From Anas platyrhynchos (lineage: Eukaryota > Chordata > Aves > Anseriformes > Anatidae): a DNA stretch of 64,000 bases. Numbering within the stretch: the first letter of the stretch is position 1; each line of letters opens with the position of its first letter. The DNA lies in assembly GCF_047663525.1 (NCBI RefSeq), contig NC_092613.1:4303501-4367500 (forward strand). The letters run 5' to 3'. This document shows positions 1 to 11,503 of this stretch, piece by piece. The position numbers and the translations under genes are program-made. The notes beneath the pieces are model-generated. The model was not told where the DNA came from, ran no database searches, and worked only from the letters and a program-made list of their open reading frames with translations.

Positions 1-3000
1 TTGTTAGAGCTGCAAAACAAAACAAAGTGCTGCAGTGTTTGCTGTGGCACACAAGAGTATCTCAGGGATGCTGACTGGTTTCCGTCAAACGCAGAAACTT
101 TCCCGTTTATGACTGGTTCAGAGTAAATAATCCTGATCAGGTATTGACTCCAGTCAGGAATGGATATTGCTGACACGAGGCAGCGGGGTTATTTAAACAT
201 CAATCTGACGGGATGTTAAAATTCACTTGCAAATGTATGTGTTTCTGGGGAGAAAAGCTACATTTATTTCAGATGGTGTGTGAGGCTGTAAAGGGGCTAT
301 AAAAGATGGGCTGAAGTAGCTTCATTTCCTAAAAGACCGAGTTCTCTTTCCAAATAGTGGTATCTGTACTGAGCCCCGCTGCTGCTTCTGGAGAGCTTCT
401 CCTATTCCCTTTAAGTTGCTTTGCGTGCTGCTTCTGGGCAATGCTAGGAAAGGGCCTTTCCCTGCTCTTCTGGCTGTCTCTCTCCAGCTTGAACCCTGCA
501 GTCCCTGGGAGCAGCTTCTTTGCTCGTCCTCTCCACTGCCACGCTGTGACCTTCACCGTCAGCAGTGCTGGCTCGGGGCGATCGGACTGTGACACCAAAC
601 TTCTGCTCTTCATGGGGGGCTTTAATTCGAAGAGCAGCCTGTGCAGCCAGCTGGGGATTTAAAGAGAAAATGGAGATGGTGCTTCAAATCCTCCTCCTCT
701 GCTCTGCAGCTCGCTGGAGTTCTGTCATTAGAGGGGAAAGGTTTATTTGTGCGATGGGTAAACATCGCCGAATTGAAGCTGCTCGCTGAGGATTACTGGC
801 AGTGGCTGCGCTGTCCTGGCCTTAGCAAAATACAGCTCTGCAAGTAGACCCAAATCCTCAGCAGAAGTGCATGCCAAATGCTAACAGCCCTAATGAACCA
901 AGAATACCCCACCACCCAAGAGAGGCCAGCGCTGCTACCTCCCACGTGGAGGAATGCAGCCCTGGTGTCTGCACGGCGTTTCAGGAGACCCATTGCCTCA
1001 TCCTCCACCGGAGGAGGAAAAGAAAAGGTCAGCTCACAAAGCCGTAGCAGTGAGTGAGCAGTGTCATTCAGGAAAAAAAAAGCACTATAAATCAATTTAA
1101 TTGTCCTTGGCTGGTAATGAACCCAGGGAGCTGTAAGAGTAGGAAAAATGTCAGAGTAGGAACCGAGAGGGGTCCTGCTGCCAGAGCTCGGTCCCGCTGC
1201 GTCCCCTGTGGTCATCACTGCCTTTGCAGGAGGTGCTCTCACTTCAGGAGGTCGGGGAAACCAGTTTGGGGCTGTGAGATGCAGAGTGCATCCCAGTGCC
1301 CCATGGCAAACACGGGACGAGCTGGGGAGAGAGGCCAGGCTGGGCTGTGCTGCGCGCTGGGGAGAGGAAGGATGGAGACGGTGGTGGCAAGGGATTGCAG
1401 CAGTTCACAGGGGAACCCTGACACCAAAACGGAGAAGAGAGTGCCATTGCCTGTACCTGTACATTAGTGGTGTGTGATCTGTTACAGCCCATATATTTGT
1501 CCGGGATGCTTGCTGAGGTTTTGCCCTTCCCTTGGAGGGCTGACTGCCCGGTGCTGCCTGGGACGGCTCCTGGTGTCTGAGAAGGGCAAACCTCACATGC
1601 GCTGTTCGGTGATTATTCTGTGCCTGAACTTCTCATTCAGTCCAAAGATATTTCGATTCGCAAATGAGCAGGTGAAAGAGAACATAACCTATTTATTATG
1701 GCTTTTTTATTTTTTTATTGTTCAAGCCTGTGTTCCTACGGAGTGCGTGGAAAGCAGCTAATGCTGATTCAATCAGACAGCATCAGAAACGGAAATCTGT
1801 TCTCCTCGTGTAGTGCCCTGGGCTCCTTGAGGGTTTTCTTTTTTTCATAATTGGGGAGAAGTGGTAGAATTATGACAGGATTGGGAGAACGGGGTATCCG
1901 CAAATAATTTAGAGTAGTGACGTTAATTAGATTAAATGCAATTCAGTGCCATGTTAGATTAGCCTGCAGTGGTCTTCAGTGCAGAATAGCCTTCCCCCTC
2001 TCCCTCCTTTTGTATGCAAGCAGTTAAGAAAAATAATAATAACGTAGAGCCGAGGCTTTGGCTTAATGTGTGAGCAGAGCAGGGCTGAAACACAGCTCTG
2101 AGCGTGTGCCAGGCCAGCTCTGATGCCAGCCCTCCAGCCGCCAAGGGACACGATGTGCACGGGGCTGGATCTCCTTTGCCCTGCAACTCCCCGTGCTCGG
2201 GTGCTGGCTGCACGTTGCTTTCACCTGCCACATGCTGCTGCAGCACGGGCATCTCCCACGAGCAGTGAGTGGGAGCTCTGCTCTGCACCTTCCCCTTCCC
2301 GACTGCCCCTCCTGGCTTTCAGGCGCTGCCCCCCAGGTGCCGCCGGGCTTTCAGCGTGCTCTGAGAATCGTTTTCATTTGAAACCAGTTTTCATTTTGCC
2401 ATTTTCAAGTAGTCATCTAGGGCAGAACTTAACTGCCGTGTTCCAGTCGTGTTTTGCACCAAGTGGTGACCTCTTCAGACCAGCGACCTCTCAGAGATCC
2501 CACAGACAAGGTTTCACAGCTGCTGCACGTGGTGAGATAGAGGGAGAACGTGGCACGCTCGCAGCCCTTGGGGAATTCCTTCAGACAGACGCAGGTAGAT
2601 CCGTGTGCGGCTCACGCCTGGGCATCTGGCCTTGGTTTCAAGCTGAAGCAACCTCCAGCTGTCCGGGGAGCAGAGCGGGCAGGAGGTCTCGAGCTGCTGG
2701 AGCTGGGCTTGCTCTTCCTAAAGGCTGTGCCGCGTGACTCTCTCTGCCCCACGGTGGCGTTTGGTGACCCATCCTGCACGTTGGTGCGGGCTGAGCCACT
2801 GGGGAGCGAGGGGCAGCTGCCACCTGGACGTGCCGGCCATCCACCCTTAACAATGGTGAATCCGATCGGAGGATCTCGGCGGCCTGGTTCATGCCGGCTG
2901 GCAGATTTATTGCCGAAATGGCTTTCATTTATTTTTATGACTTAGGGAGCTCATAAGCCACATTACATGGTATTGTCTCCTGTTTATCACTGCTGCCAGG

Positions 3001-6000
3001 ATACTGGAAACGGATTTCTTCCTCGGTCCCCAGACTGATTTCGATGCCCTGGATGAGCACCCCGTAAGAGCGGAATTGGACCCTGGTGTAAGAGCTCCTG
3101 CCAAGCGTCTGAGCGGGGACCAATTCATGCAGCGAAAGGATTTTTTTGACAGCTCTCCAGTGCGTCAGGCGCTGCTTGGGTGGCTCACGAGGGCTGTGCT
3201 TTGTCTAGGACGGTTTGCTTTTTTGGGTTATCTTTGGATGGGGACTGTGTGAGCGTGTTCAGCCTCACCTGACCTGTGGGATGCAGAAGCCAGGCTCTGA
3301 GGGAGCACTTTGGGGACTTTTTGGGGGCTGGGGACCGAGGGCAGCACAGCACTGAGCACCGCGCACCATGAAAGCAACTTCGCGGAGAGCAGCGAGCTCA
3401 GAGTGGGTTTTGAAGTGGGTGGACCAGAACTGGCAATTTAGAGAATACTTACATTTGATTCATTAGTAGCTCCAGGCCCAATAAACATTAAAAAAGCCAT
3501 TAAAGTAGCAGTTAATTTTTTTTGCTCTCAATAAAATTGCCTGAACTTGACAACCGTGACCGATTCCCTCCGTTGCCATTGTCACGCTGCCAGTGTGCAT
3601 GGGGGGAAAAAAATTAAGCAAAAATGAAGTGGCTGTGTGCTAATCTAGGATTTATTGTAGGCTTTTGTATAGGAGCCCTTTCCACAATCAATGCTATGTG
3701 AAGAGCTGGGCCTTCATTGTCAGGGCCTTGGCAAAACAAATATTTCTTTTCCCCTAGTTTCCATTGAACTACCTTGAACTGCAGCTACCACTAAGGGAAG
3801 GCACAAAACCATGAGGCCAGCTACAAATATAAATTATTGTGGCCAAGGGCTGCTGTTGCTCCATGAAATTGGGGTGGGTAGGTCCCAGTTTTGGGGTCAA
3901 CAGCCGCTGGAGCGGGTTTGTCAGAGGGGCTGAGCACCCAGGGCTGGCTCGTGGTGCTGTAGGTGCTCAGTGGGGCCTCCGCTCGAGGCTGGATCCACCC
4001 TGGGAGGTTTTAGGTTTTTGGGGTTGTGAAAGGGGGTGAGAAGCCCCAAAGAACAGATCGTGCACATGCACAGACGGAAAGCAAGCTTGTTTTTAGGACA
4101 AGGTAGTGAATTAGTCCATCAGCACAGCATTAGCTGCTCCTGCCATGCTGAACAAGATTTATTGGACCAAGCATGGGTCCGTGGAGCCCCAGCACGTCCA
4201 AGCTCCCAGCCAGGCTCTGCCCAGCACCGCAGAGCTCCGATGGGTTTGAATGGGGGTATGGTGCGAGGCCAAACGTGCAAATTCCAGCCCCCCAGGGAAC
4301 CAAGACCCTCAGCCTTTAGCTGCTAACGGATTTGGGGACAGAGTTTGTTGCTGGCTGCTTTGGTGGCTTTGTCAGCTCGCAGGAATGCCCTCGCTGTAGC
4401 TCATCTTCCTAAATTCACTGCCTTCCCTTTCCCTCGGGGTGCTGCCCAAGGCTGCCGGGCTCTGAAGGCTGGTGGCTTTATAGAAGTGTGCAGAATCCTT
4501 CTTTGTCTTTATGGTTTTTTTTCTGCCTCAAAAGGAGGGCTTGGCGAGTGGTGTGGGGGTGAAGGGAGGCGCAGCCTCTGTGCCTTGGGACTTGCTGCGT
4601 TATCCCTGTTCGCGCTGGCTCTGTGGTGAGCTGGATGCGGCTCCATCTCCAGCATCCAGGCTCTTGGTTGCCAAAAGTAAAGCAAGAGCAGTGACAGCAA
4701 AATCCTTGACAAGATGCAAATTGTCTTGAATTTACTGAGAAGGGGGAGAAAAAAGAGCTTTGTGTGCATTAATCTAAGAAAAAATGGATGCTTTGGCTCA
4801 TCCAGCTGAAGGCACTCTGCTATAGATGTTTGCAGAAGCCTTTGTAGTCTGGAAAAGCTGTGTTTGGGTTTTGCATCTGTTGCTTTTAATAGCAAACACA
4901 TTCTGGTCTCAGTTCTTCCCTGCAGTCCGCCGCCTGTCTTTAATACATGGTTTAGTAACAGCGGCAGCACTTGTATGAGCGTGAGCCTAGTGAGACAGGC
5001 GGGATTCATTAAACTGCATTGCTGGCTGGATAAGGCTCCGCGTCCTATACGAAACTTTCTTTGCCTTGGGCCCTTCCTTAGCTGGAAAGAGAGAATGGAC
5101 CCGAGCCAGGCTCTGTGCAAGAAGCAGCATCTGAAAATTGGGTAGTTAAGTGCCTGCGGAGCGCCCTGCTGGAGCAGCAGTGCTGGCAGATTTCGACGGC
5201 TCCGCTTTTGGCACGCTCGGCTTTGGGGTCACCTAACTGGCAGGAGGGGACGTTGCCTTCGTACAGTGCGACCTCCGACTGTGCTTTTCTCCTTTGATGA
5301 GAAACCTGGAGCCTCGCAGGCTGTTTAATTACAGTGTAGGATGCGAAGCGTGACTAAAGCGGAGCCTTGCTCTAAAAGCTGGGTTTCCGTCCAGACAAGA
5401 GTTAGGTCACTGGAAGATCTCTGCTCTCCTTTGGGGCCACGCAGAGAGCAGGGACAGGGTTTGGAGGTGCCCCTTGTGGTCCTGGGCATCTGCCCCTCTC
5501 TGTGGAGGGAGCCCTGCTCAGCCCCAAGGAACCTAAAGCACAGATTTGGGGATGATAACGTGACGCCCAGACCGAGGGCAGGAATGTTTCCTGGGCCAAA
5601 CTGATGCACAGAGGGAAGTTAAGGGATGCGTTGTGCTCCTGTGCCTGCTGCAAAAAAAAAAGCACAGCCTTTGCTTCTTAGGGGGTTGTTTCAGGGATCA
5701 CCCCAGCTGTTCTAGGAACAAAACACTTCCAACAATTATTGTATGCGTGGGGTGCTGTACCAAAATCTGGATTAATGCCAGCACAAGTGCTCTGGGAGCA
5801 GCCCCTGAACACATCCCTGCTGCAGGGCGGGCAGTGTCGAGAGGTGTTCCTGATGGAAGTGAGGAGCTGTCGCCTGTGCCCTGAAGGAGAAAATGGTGAG
5901 GTGTGGGATGGACGGGGTGCTCAGACACCCCCGCACCCCAGCATGAGCAAAAGGAGAGCTCTGGTCCTCGTGCAGCCCCGAGCTGTGCTCAGCCTGGCAG

Positions 6001-6927
6001 CCTGCACAAGGTAAGAAGCACTTGTCACAACGCATACAGCCCGAGCTACGTCTTCAGAAAGTTTGGGTGATTCTAATTGGCATTTCTGAGCCGTAGAGGA
6101 CTGGGTAACAGCAAAGCAAGTCCCTGGGAGCTTTCCTCTCCCCTGCCTTGGGCTTTTGCTGCATTTGTCCTCAGAGGACCTTGAGTGGGTCCAGCCGTAA
6201 GCCTGGGCTTGGGGTGCTGGGGCTGCTCGGCAGCCTGCAGCGGGGCGCTCAGGAGATGGCATCTCCTGGCCTGCTTGCTGACCTCTGCCAGCACCAATGG
6301 CCTGCTTTTAAAAAAGCAAACAGCAAAAAAACACACACACACAAAAAATACACCATACAGTGGGGTATCGTTTTTACAAACCTCACCAAAGAGCAGTTTC
6401 TCTGGAATTTCGCAGCCCTGCATCGAGGCAGTCTCCCAGCAGCGCTGCGTGGTGGAGAGGCTTTGTTCTGCTCGTCACTGAGCTCCTCTTCCCTTGTTCC
6501 TCTGCGAGCTGCTGGGTGGGGATGTTTCTCCATTTCTCCCCTGCTTATTACAGCAAAGGGATGGCTCCTGCCTGCTTCAGGGACAGACCCAGCGGCCTCG
6601 GCAGCTCGGTGCCTGGCTGGCAGGGCAGAGGGCAGAAAGCCAGGGCAGGGAGGAAGAGAAGGCTGAAGGCTGAAGGCTGGTGGTGAGCAGCACGAACCCC
6701 TGGGAAAGGCAGGGAAGGAGGAAAGCTGCAGAGGATCCCAGCAGAGTCTTTGTGCCAGGGAACCCTCCTTGCTTAGGGGGCTCCTGATGTGAAGGATTTA
6801 TCAGACACAGCGAGCAGGGCACCGAGCAGACCCGTGGCAATCGCTGCGTGGCGCGGGGGCAGGTGGCAGTGGGACCAGGGCGCTGCACGGAGCACCCCTG
6901 CCCCTTGGCTTTTGTCTGAACAGTGTG

Positions 6928-7017
6928 TTAAATGCAAACAGGTTTAAAGTCTGAGAATAAACAGCTCATCTGTTCAGCTGGCAAAGGTTAAAAGATCTCC
7001 AGCGTGTTTGCATTTAA
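6928..7017. promoter_or_regulatory. Inverted repeat with POU/forkhead-like motifs, ANKS1A intron
   Basis: The arm TTAAATGCAAACA (6928-6940) is the perfect reverse complement of TGTTTGCATTTAA (7005-7017), 13 bp each with a 64-bp spacer. The arms hold near-octamer (ATGCAAAC) and forkhead (TGTTTGC) cores. The spacer holds ATAAACA, CAGCTG and CAAAGGTTA motifs. Confidence 0.4.
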
Positions 7018-7374
7018 TTATCTATTTTAGTGGCAGCTTATTTTTTTCTTTGGAGATGAAATCCGGATGGGTATAAAGGACGCTCCTCCAAGCAGAGGCT
7101 CATGCACAATAGAGTAATGATTTATTCAGAGCTGCTCTGCTTTGTCTATCCTGGTTAAGTACCCTGAGAATACAGACTGGCACCGAGGGAATTTAATGTG
7201 ACACATCAAAATAAGGAGTAGTAGAGAAAGCTGTGGCTCTTACAGTATTTAACTAGCTTGTAACCCTGCTGCACAGCAAGCCATTTTTATTGAATTGGAG
7301 ATGCCAAAAGTGGGAGAACACCTATTGCCTTGCCTTGGGCCTGGCATGGTACATGTCAGCATAAAACAGGCAGC

Positions 7375-7450
7375 CTGGAAATGTGTGTGCAACCTGGAAA
7401 TGTGTGAGCAAACTGGAAATGTGTGAGCAAACTGGAAATGCGTGCACAGC
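7375..7450. repeat. 19-bp minisatellite, four copies
   Basis: Four consecutive 19-bp units begin with ctggaaatgtgtg at 7375, 7394, 7413 and 7432. The middle two are identical and the last is diverged. Confidence 0.92.
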
Positions 7451-9783
7451 CAGCTCCACGCTGCTCGTTTGGAGAGGGGCCGTGCTAGCCAGGCGTGGCT
7501 GTGCTACAGCGCACTAGCACCAAAAGGCTCAACGCTGGAAAATCAGCAGGAGTAAAAAATGCAGAGGAGCAGCAAGCCTATTGATTTTGGTACGTGAGAC
7601 TTAGGTGTAGCCAATGTCACCGTTTGCTCAGGTCCATGCTGCCCTCGCTGGTGTGTGCAAGGTTTGCTCGGTGCGCCCGCATCCACCCCGAGCCCCTGCG
7701 CCTGCTGCAGCTCCAGCACCTGGCTCTTTGGGGAGGAACCGAGCAACTGAGCTCAGGTATGGGCAGGTCCTGGGATGCTGAGTGGGCCGAGGGGCTGGGA
7801 GCTGCAGGCTCCAGGTACCCGTGCCATGACCTTAACCTGCTGCTGCTGTGGGGATGTCGGGAGGCGTCCCCTCGTGCTGCCCTTTGCCCCCCCAGCAGGA
7901 GGGTAATGCTTTGCTCACCAGGCTTCTGGAGACACCCCACTGCTGGCTCTGGTCACCTTCTGTCCATTTAAAAGGCCCTTTAAAAGCCGTCTCACTCCAG
8001 GAGATGAATTCCTCGCACACGTGGTTCCTCCCCAGGACGTTCTGGCGACCTCTTCAGCAGAGCTGCAGCTTGCGAAAGCGCTTGGCCGGGTGAGGTGCGT
8101 GGCCGTGGAGTTAAGCTGCCCTTCATCCTCTTCCCTGAGCTGAGCACACATCTCCTGCTGCTACAGAAACACACTGAACGGGGCTTTTTGGCTTAAAAAC
8201 TGTGAGCAAGGAAGGAGGGATGTGTTCCCTTTTCAGTGGGCTGCTGCTAACGAGCTGGGTGATCGCTGCCTCCGACAGCGGCAGCCTCTGTGCCCTGCTT
8301 GGGACGGGGTTTGCTCTCTGCCTGGTTTGGAGCCTGGGCTGCTCTTCCAGCACATGGGCACAGCGGAGCCTTCCACCAGCAGAGAGCCTCCTCTTGCAAC
8401 TGGGAGCAGCGCAGGGCAGCTTCCACGGCACAGTGCCATCCTTGGCGGAGGCTTCGGGTGCTCAGGTGCAGCCCAACAGTTGGCTTGCAGGACACGAGGT
8501 GCAATCTATCAGTGTGGCCCCATGGAGCTGCCACCCATCCCACGGTGCCATTTCAAGTGGCCCCGGGGGCGCTTTGCAGCTGGCAGCGGGTGCCCCAGCC
8601 CAGCGCCCAGCCTGCTGCTGCGAGCTGACCTTTGGGAAGGCAGGGAACAAACCGCCCTCGTCAGCTGCAGGGCCTTCAGCCCCAGCTTTCGGCTGTTTAA
8701 GCAGCTCCCGACGACAAACGCTTTTGTGCTGCAGCTGTCTGCTCCAGATCTGCGGTCTCGGTCCCCCCAAGGCCTGCCAGGAATCGAGGGCGTCGGGCGG
8801 CTCTGCCTGCCAAGGGAGGACGGGGGCAGAGGAGCGCCCGTCTCGCTGCTGCGGGCGCTGGCGGTCACCGAGCGCCTGCCGAGCCCTGCTTCCCAGCCAC
8901 CCGCTGATTTAATTTGCCACTGTCATTTGCTAAATAATGGTTTCTCTGCAGTCTGGCCTCCGAGGGCAGCTCTCCCAGCGACATTGCTTCGGGCACCTCT
9001 TATCTGCAGCGTTAATTCGCCGCTGCTCTGAGCACTCATCTCAGCGTCCTGGTGGCAGAGCAAATCCTGGGGACGGAGAGCCCAAGGAGTTACCGTGACA
9101 GGCTACGGACGTGGCACGTGGCTGAGCCCCATCTTCCAGTGGGCACAAACCGAGCAAGCAGAGTGGGAAGGAACTTAAAAACTGCCCTTTAAAGAGAACA
9201 GGGAGAGATTCTCCCCCCAGCTCCCATTCCCGAAGCCCTGGCCGTCCTGCCCGCTGTTTGCGCAGCCTGTGTGCCCTTGCAGCAGCACGTTGCCCGACAG
9301 CCAATTTTAATTAGGTTTCTCTTACAAAACCAAAATGTGGAACAGCGGAGCGCCGGCAGCTCAGACCTTCAGCTGTGCCTCTCCCAAGAGCAGAGGGAGG
9401 CAGGTCCTGGGGGGGGGGATCTGGGTGCGGGCCGGCGCTGCGCGTCCCTGAGCCCCGAGCTCGCTGCTGCGGTGCCGTGGTCGCACGAGAGCCATGGGGA
9501 GCCGAGCCCGGGCTGCACGCTGAGCTCCCCCAGGTACGGGGAAAAACGGATGGTGGTGGAGGGGGGTGAGTAAGCACGGTCTGCATGCATCCATCCCTTC
9601 CTGCTCCGCACAGGGCAGGGGGCACGAGCCGAGCTGTAGCCAAGCAGTGAGGGGCAGGCAGCGCGTCCCTGGGGGCGAGCTGCTCCCCGGAACGAGGGAA
9701 AGGAGGAGAAAGCTGAGCTCTGCTGCTCTCGTGGAAAGAAATGCGTTTTCTCGGTGGTGCTGGAGGGAGGCTGAGCAGAGCCC

Positions 9784-9819
9784 GATGCTGGGGGTCACTC
9801 AGATGCTGGGGGTTACTCG
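9784..9819. repeat. 18-bp tandem duplication
   Basis: The unit gatgctgggggtcactca is followed by gatgctgggggttactcg, two differences in 18. Confidence 0.85.
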
Positions 9820-10176
9820 GGCATTGGGAAATGGCACTGTTAAGTAGCAATTTGCCTCTCAGACGAGGTCGCTGTAATGATGGCCTGAAACCCAGAGGCT
9901 GGGTGAGGACGCTCGTGGCTGGCTGTGCTGGGCAGGGGGCAGCAGCACTGCTCCCCCCAGGCCACCCTGCGGGTGCTGCAGTGCCACAGCCCCTCTCTGC
10001 CAGCTGTGTCGGTGCCAAAGTGGGGACGTGAGGCTGCGTGGGGCTGAGCTGCATCCGAGCTGCATCCTCGGGGCCAGCACCAGGGGGCTGCACGGGCAGT
10101 GCTGGGGACCGAGGTAGGGTGGGGGCTGTAACGTGCATGGGCTCCGCTCCCACGTCTCCCCTTCCTGTCCCCGCAG

Positions 10177-10275
10177 GGCTGTAATGTCATGGAAGACCAG
10201 GACCTTCGGGACATCGGGATCGGTGACCCGCAGCACCGCCGCAAACTCCTGCAGGCAGCTCGCTCCCTCCCGAAG
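10177..10275 (+). CDS. ANKS1A: ANKS1A coding exon: end of SAM domain 1
   Basis: This is a 99-nt exon (33 codons) in phase 0 at both ends, with acceptor ...ccgcag and donor gtgagc. The translation contains [12 protein letters not shown] followed by [17 protein letters not shown]. This is the last helix region of a SAM domain, where EDQDL and the basic HRRKLL helix are typical. The family usually reads GSNVM at the exon start, whereas here it reads GCNVM, so one Ser is replaced by Cys. It is the first exon of the gene present in the window. Confidence 0.93.
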
Positions 10276-11029
10276 GTGAGCGCCGACGTCCCCATGGGGA
10301 GCAGGGCCCGGGGTGGATCTGAGGGCAGAGGGAACAAAACCAGGCCCTCTGCCTCCAGCTGTGTCCCGGTGACCCCAAAGGATGGCGGGGGCAGCGGGGA
10401 GGGGTTTGGAGGAGGAACGTGTGGGCCTCCAGCTCCGGGGGTGGGATGACCCCGGGAGGCATCTCGGTGCTGGGGACGGGGGGGGTGTCACTCCTGGGGG
10501 GCCTGCTCTGAGCAGCCTCTTCTGCCGCATGTCCTTGGCTCGGTGGCTGCAGAGGTTGGGAGTGCCAATGAGAAGAGCAGGAGAAAAGGGGTTTTTGCAA
10601 GAAGAAAGGCTGGTGCAGAGCCAGGGAAACTAGTTCTAACCTCACTGACACCTCCCCTGCTGTAACCAGGGCCCTTGCGTGCGAGTTCAGAGAGGATTCA
10701 GCTCGCCTGCTGTGCCGGGAAGGCCACGGAAAGGGCTTTTCTGGAGCTGTTCTCCTTGCTTATACCAGGCAGACCGTGCCTCTCGCTGTGCTTGGGGTGG
10801 GCAGTGGTGCCCTCCAAGCCCCCACAGCTTCTCCTGCCCACCTGGGAGAGGGCTCACGGCAAGGGCGAGGCTGCTGAGGTTCATTCCCTGTTTGTGCAGC
10901 GATGTTTTGTACATGAAAGCTGCGAGGGGAGATGGTGATAGCATTTAAACTGGCTGTAATTGCAGACGCCGCATGCTTTGGGCTCCCTGCCCCGGGGCTT
11001 TAACCTCTTTGTGCCTTGTGCTTTCGCAG

Positions 11030-11182
11030 TTAAAACCCCTGGGCTGCGATGGGAACAGCCAGCCTTCGGTTCCCGCCTGGCTCGACTCCTTGGGGCTGCA
11101 GGACTACATCCAGTCCTTCCTCTCGAGCGGCTACAGCTCTATCGACACTGTGAAAAACCTCTGGGAGCTTGAAATAGTAAAC
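11030..11182 (+). CDS. ANKS1A: ANKS1A coding exon: SAM domain 2, first part
   Basis: This exon has 153 nt (51 codons), acceptor ctttcgcag, donor gtgagt and phase 0. It encodes LKPLGCDGN, then the SAM2 core with [17 protein letters not shown], the GYSSIDTV turn and the LWELEIVN helix. SAM2 of the ANKS1 family is a helical interaction module. It is completed by the next exon. Confidence 0.95.
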
Positions 11183-11395
11183 GTGAGTACTGCTGGGGTC
11201 CTGGCTGCCTTCCCCCCAAGCCGTTCCTCGCAGGGAGCTGTGTTCAACGTGAGCGCACCGCTCGGAGGGGGACGCTTCGCTTCGTGCAGGGGGCAGGAAA
11301 GCTGGGGGGCGTGCGGGGAGCTGCAGCTCCTGTGCTCCCCAAAGCTGCTGTGCATCTCTCCAGCCCTGCTGACAGCCACCCGCCTCTCCCTGCAG

Positions 11396-11503
11396 GTGCT
11401 GAAGGTGAACCTGCTCGGCCATCGGAAGAGGATCATCGCCTCGCTGGCGGACCGGCCCTACGAGGAGCCACCGGCCAAGCCGCCGCGGTTCTCACAGCTG
11501 AGA
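11396..11503 (+). CDS. ANKS1A: ANKS1A coding exon: end of SAM domain 2
   Basis: This exon has 108 nt (36 codons), phase 0, acceptor ctgcag and donor gtgagt. It encodes [17 protein letters not shown], the C-terminal helix of SAM2 with the usual GHRKRI motif. A proline-rich linker follows ([16 protein letters not shown]) that could offer SH3-binding PxxP motifs. Confidence 0.95.

Larger units (their letters stand above)
1..10176 (+). other. ANKS1A: ANKS1A intron (window start to first exon); no coding exon seen
   Basis: I found no exon with splice sites and family similarity here. The exon for the N-terminal half of SAM1 is not recognisable in this stretch, so it must lie further upstream. The DNA alternates between GC-rich filler and AT-rich islands at about 1-250, 1600-1950, 3430-3800, 4640-5000 and 6900-7300. 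Long open frames at 8222-9031 (+) and 9311-10153 (-) look like GC-driven chance ORFs. There are two small tandem repeats and one inverted repeat, listed separately. Confidence 0.7.

Noticed and set aside
8222..10153. Long open frames (269 codons + at 8222-9031; 280 codons - at 9311-10153) in the ANKS1A intron
   Set aside because: Pro/Ser/Ala-rich composition with overlapping open frames on both strands, which points to GC content rather than coding.
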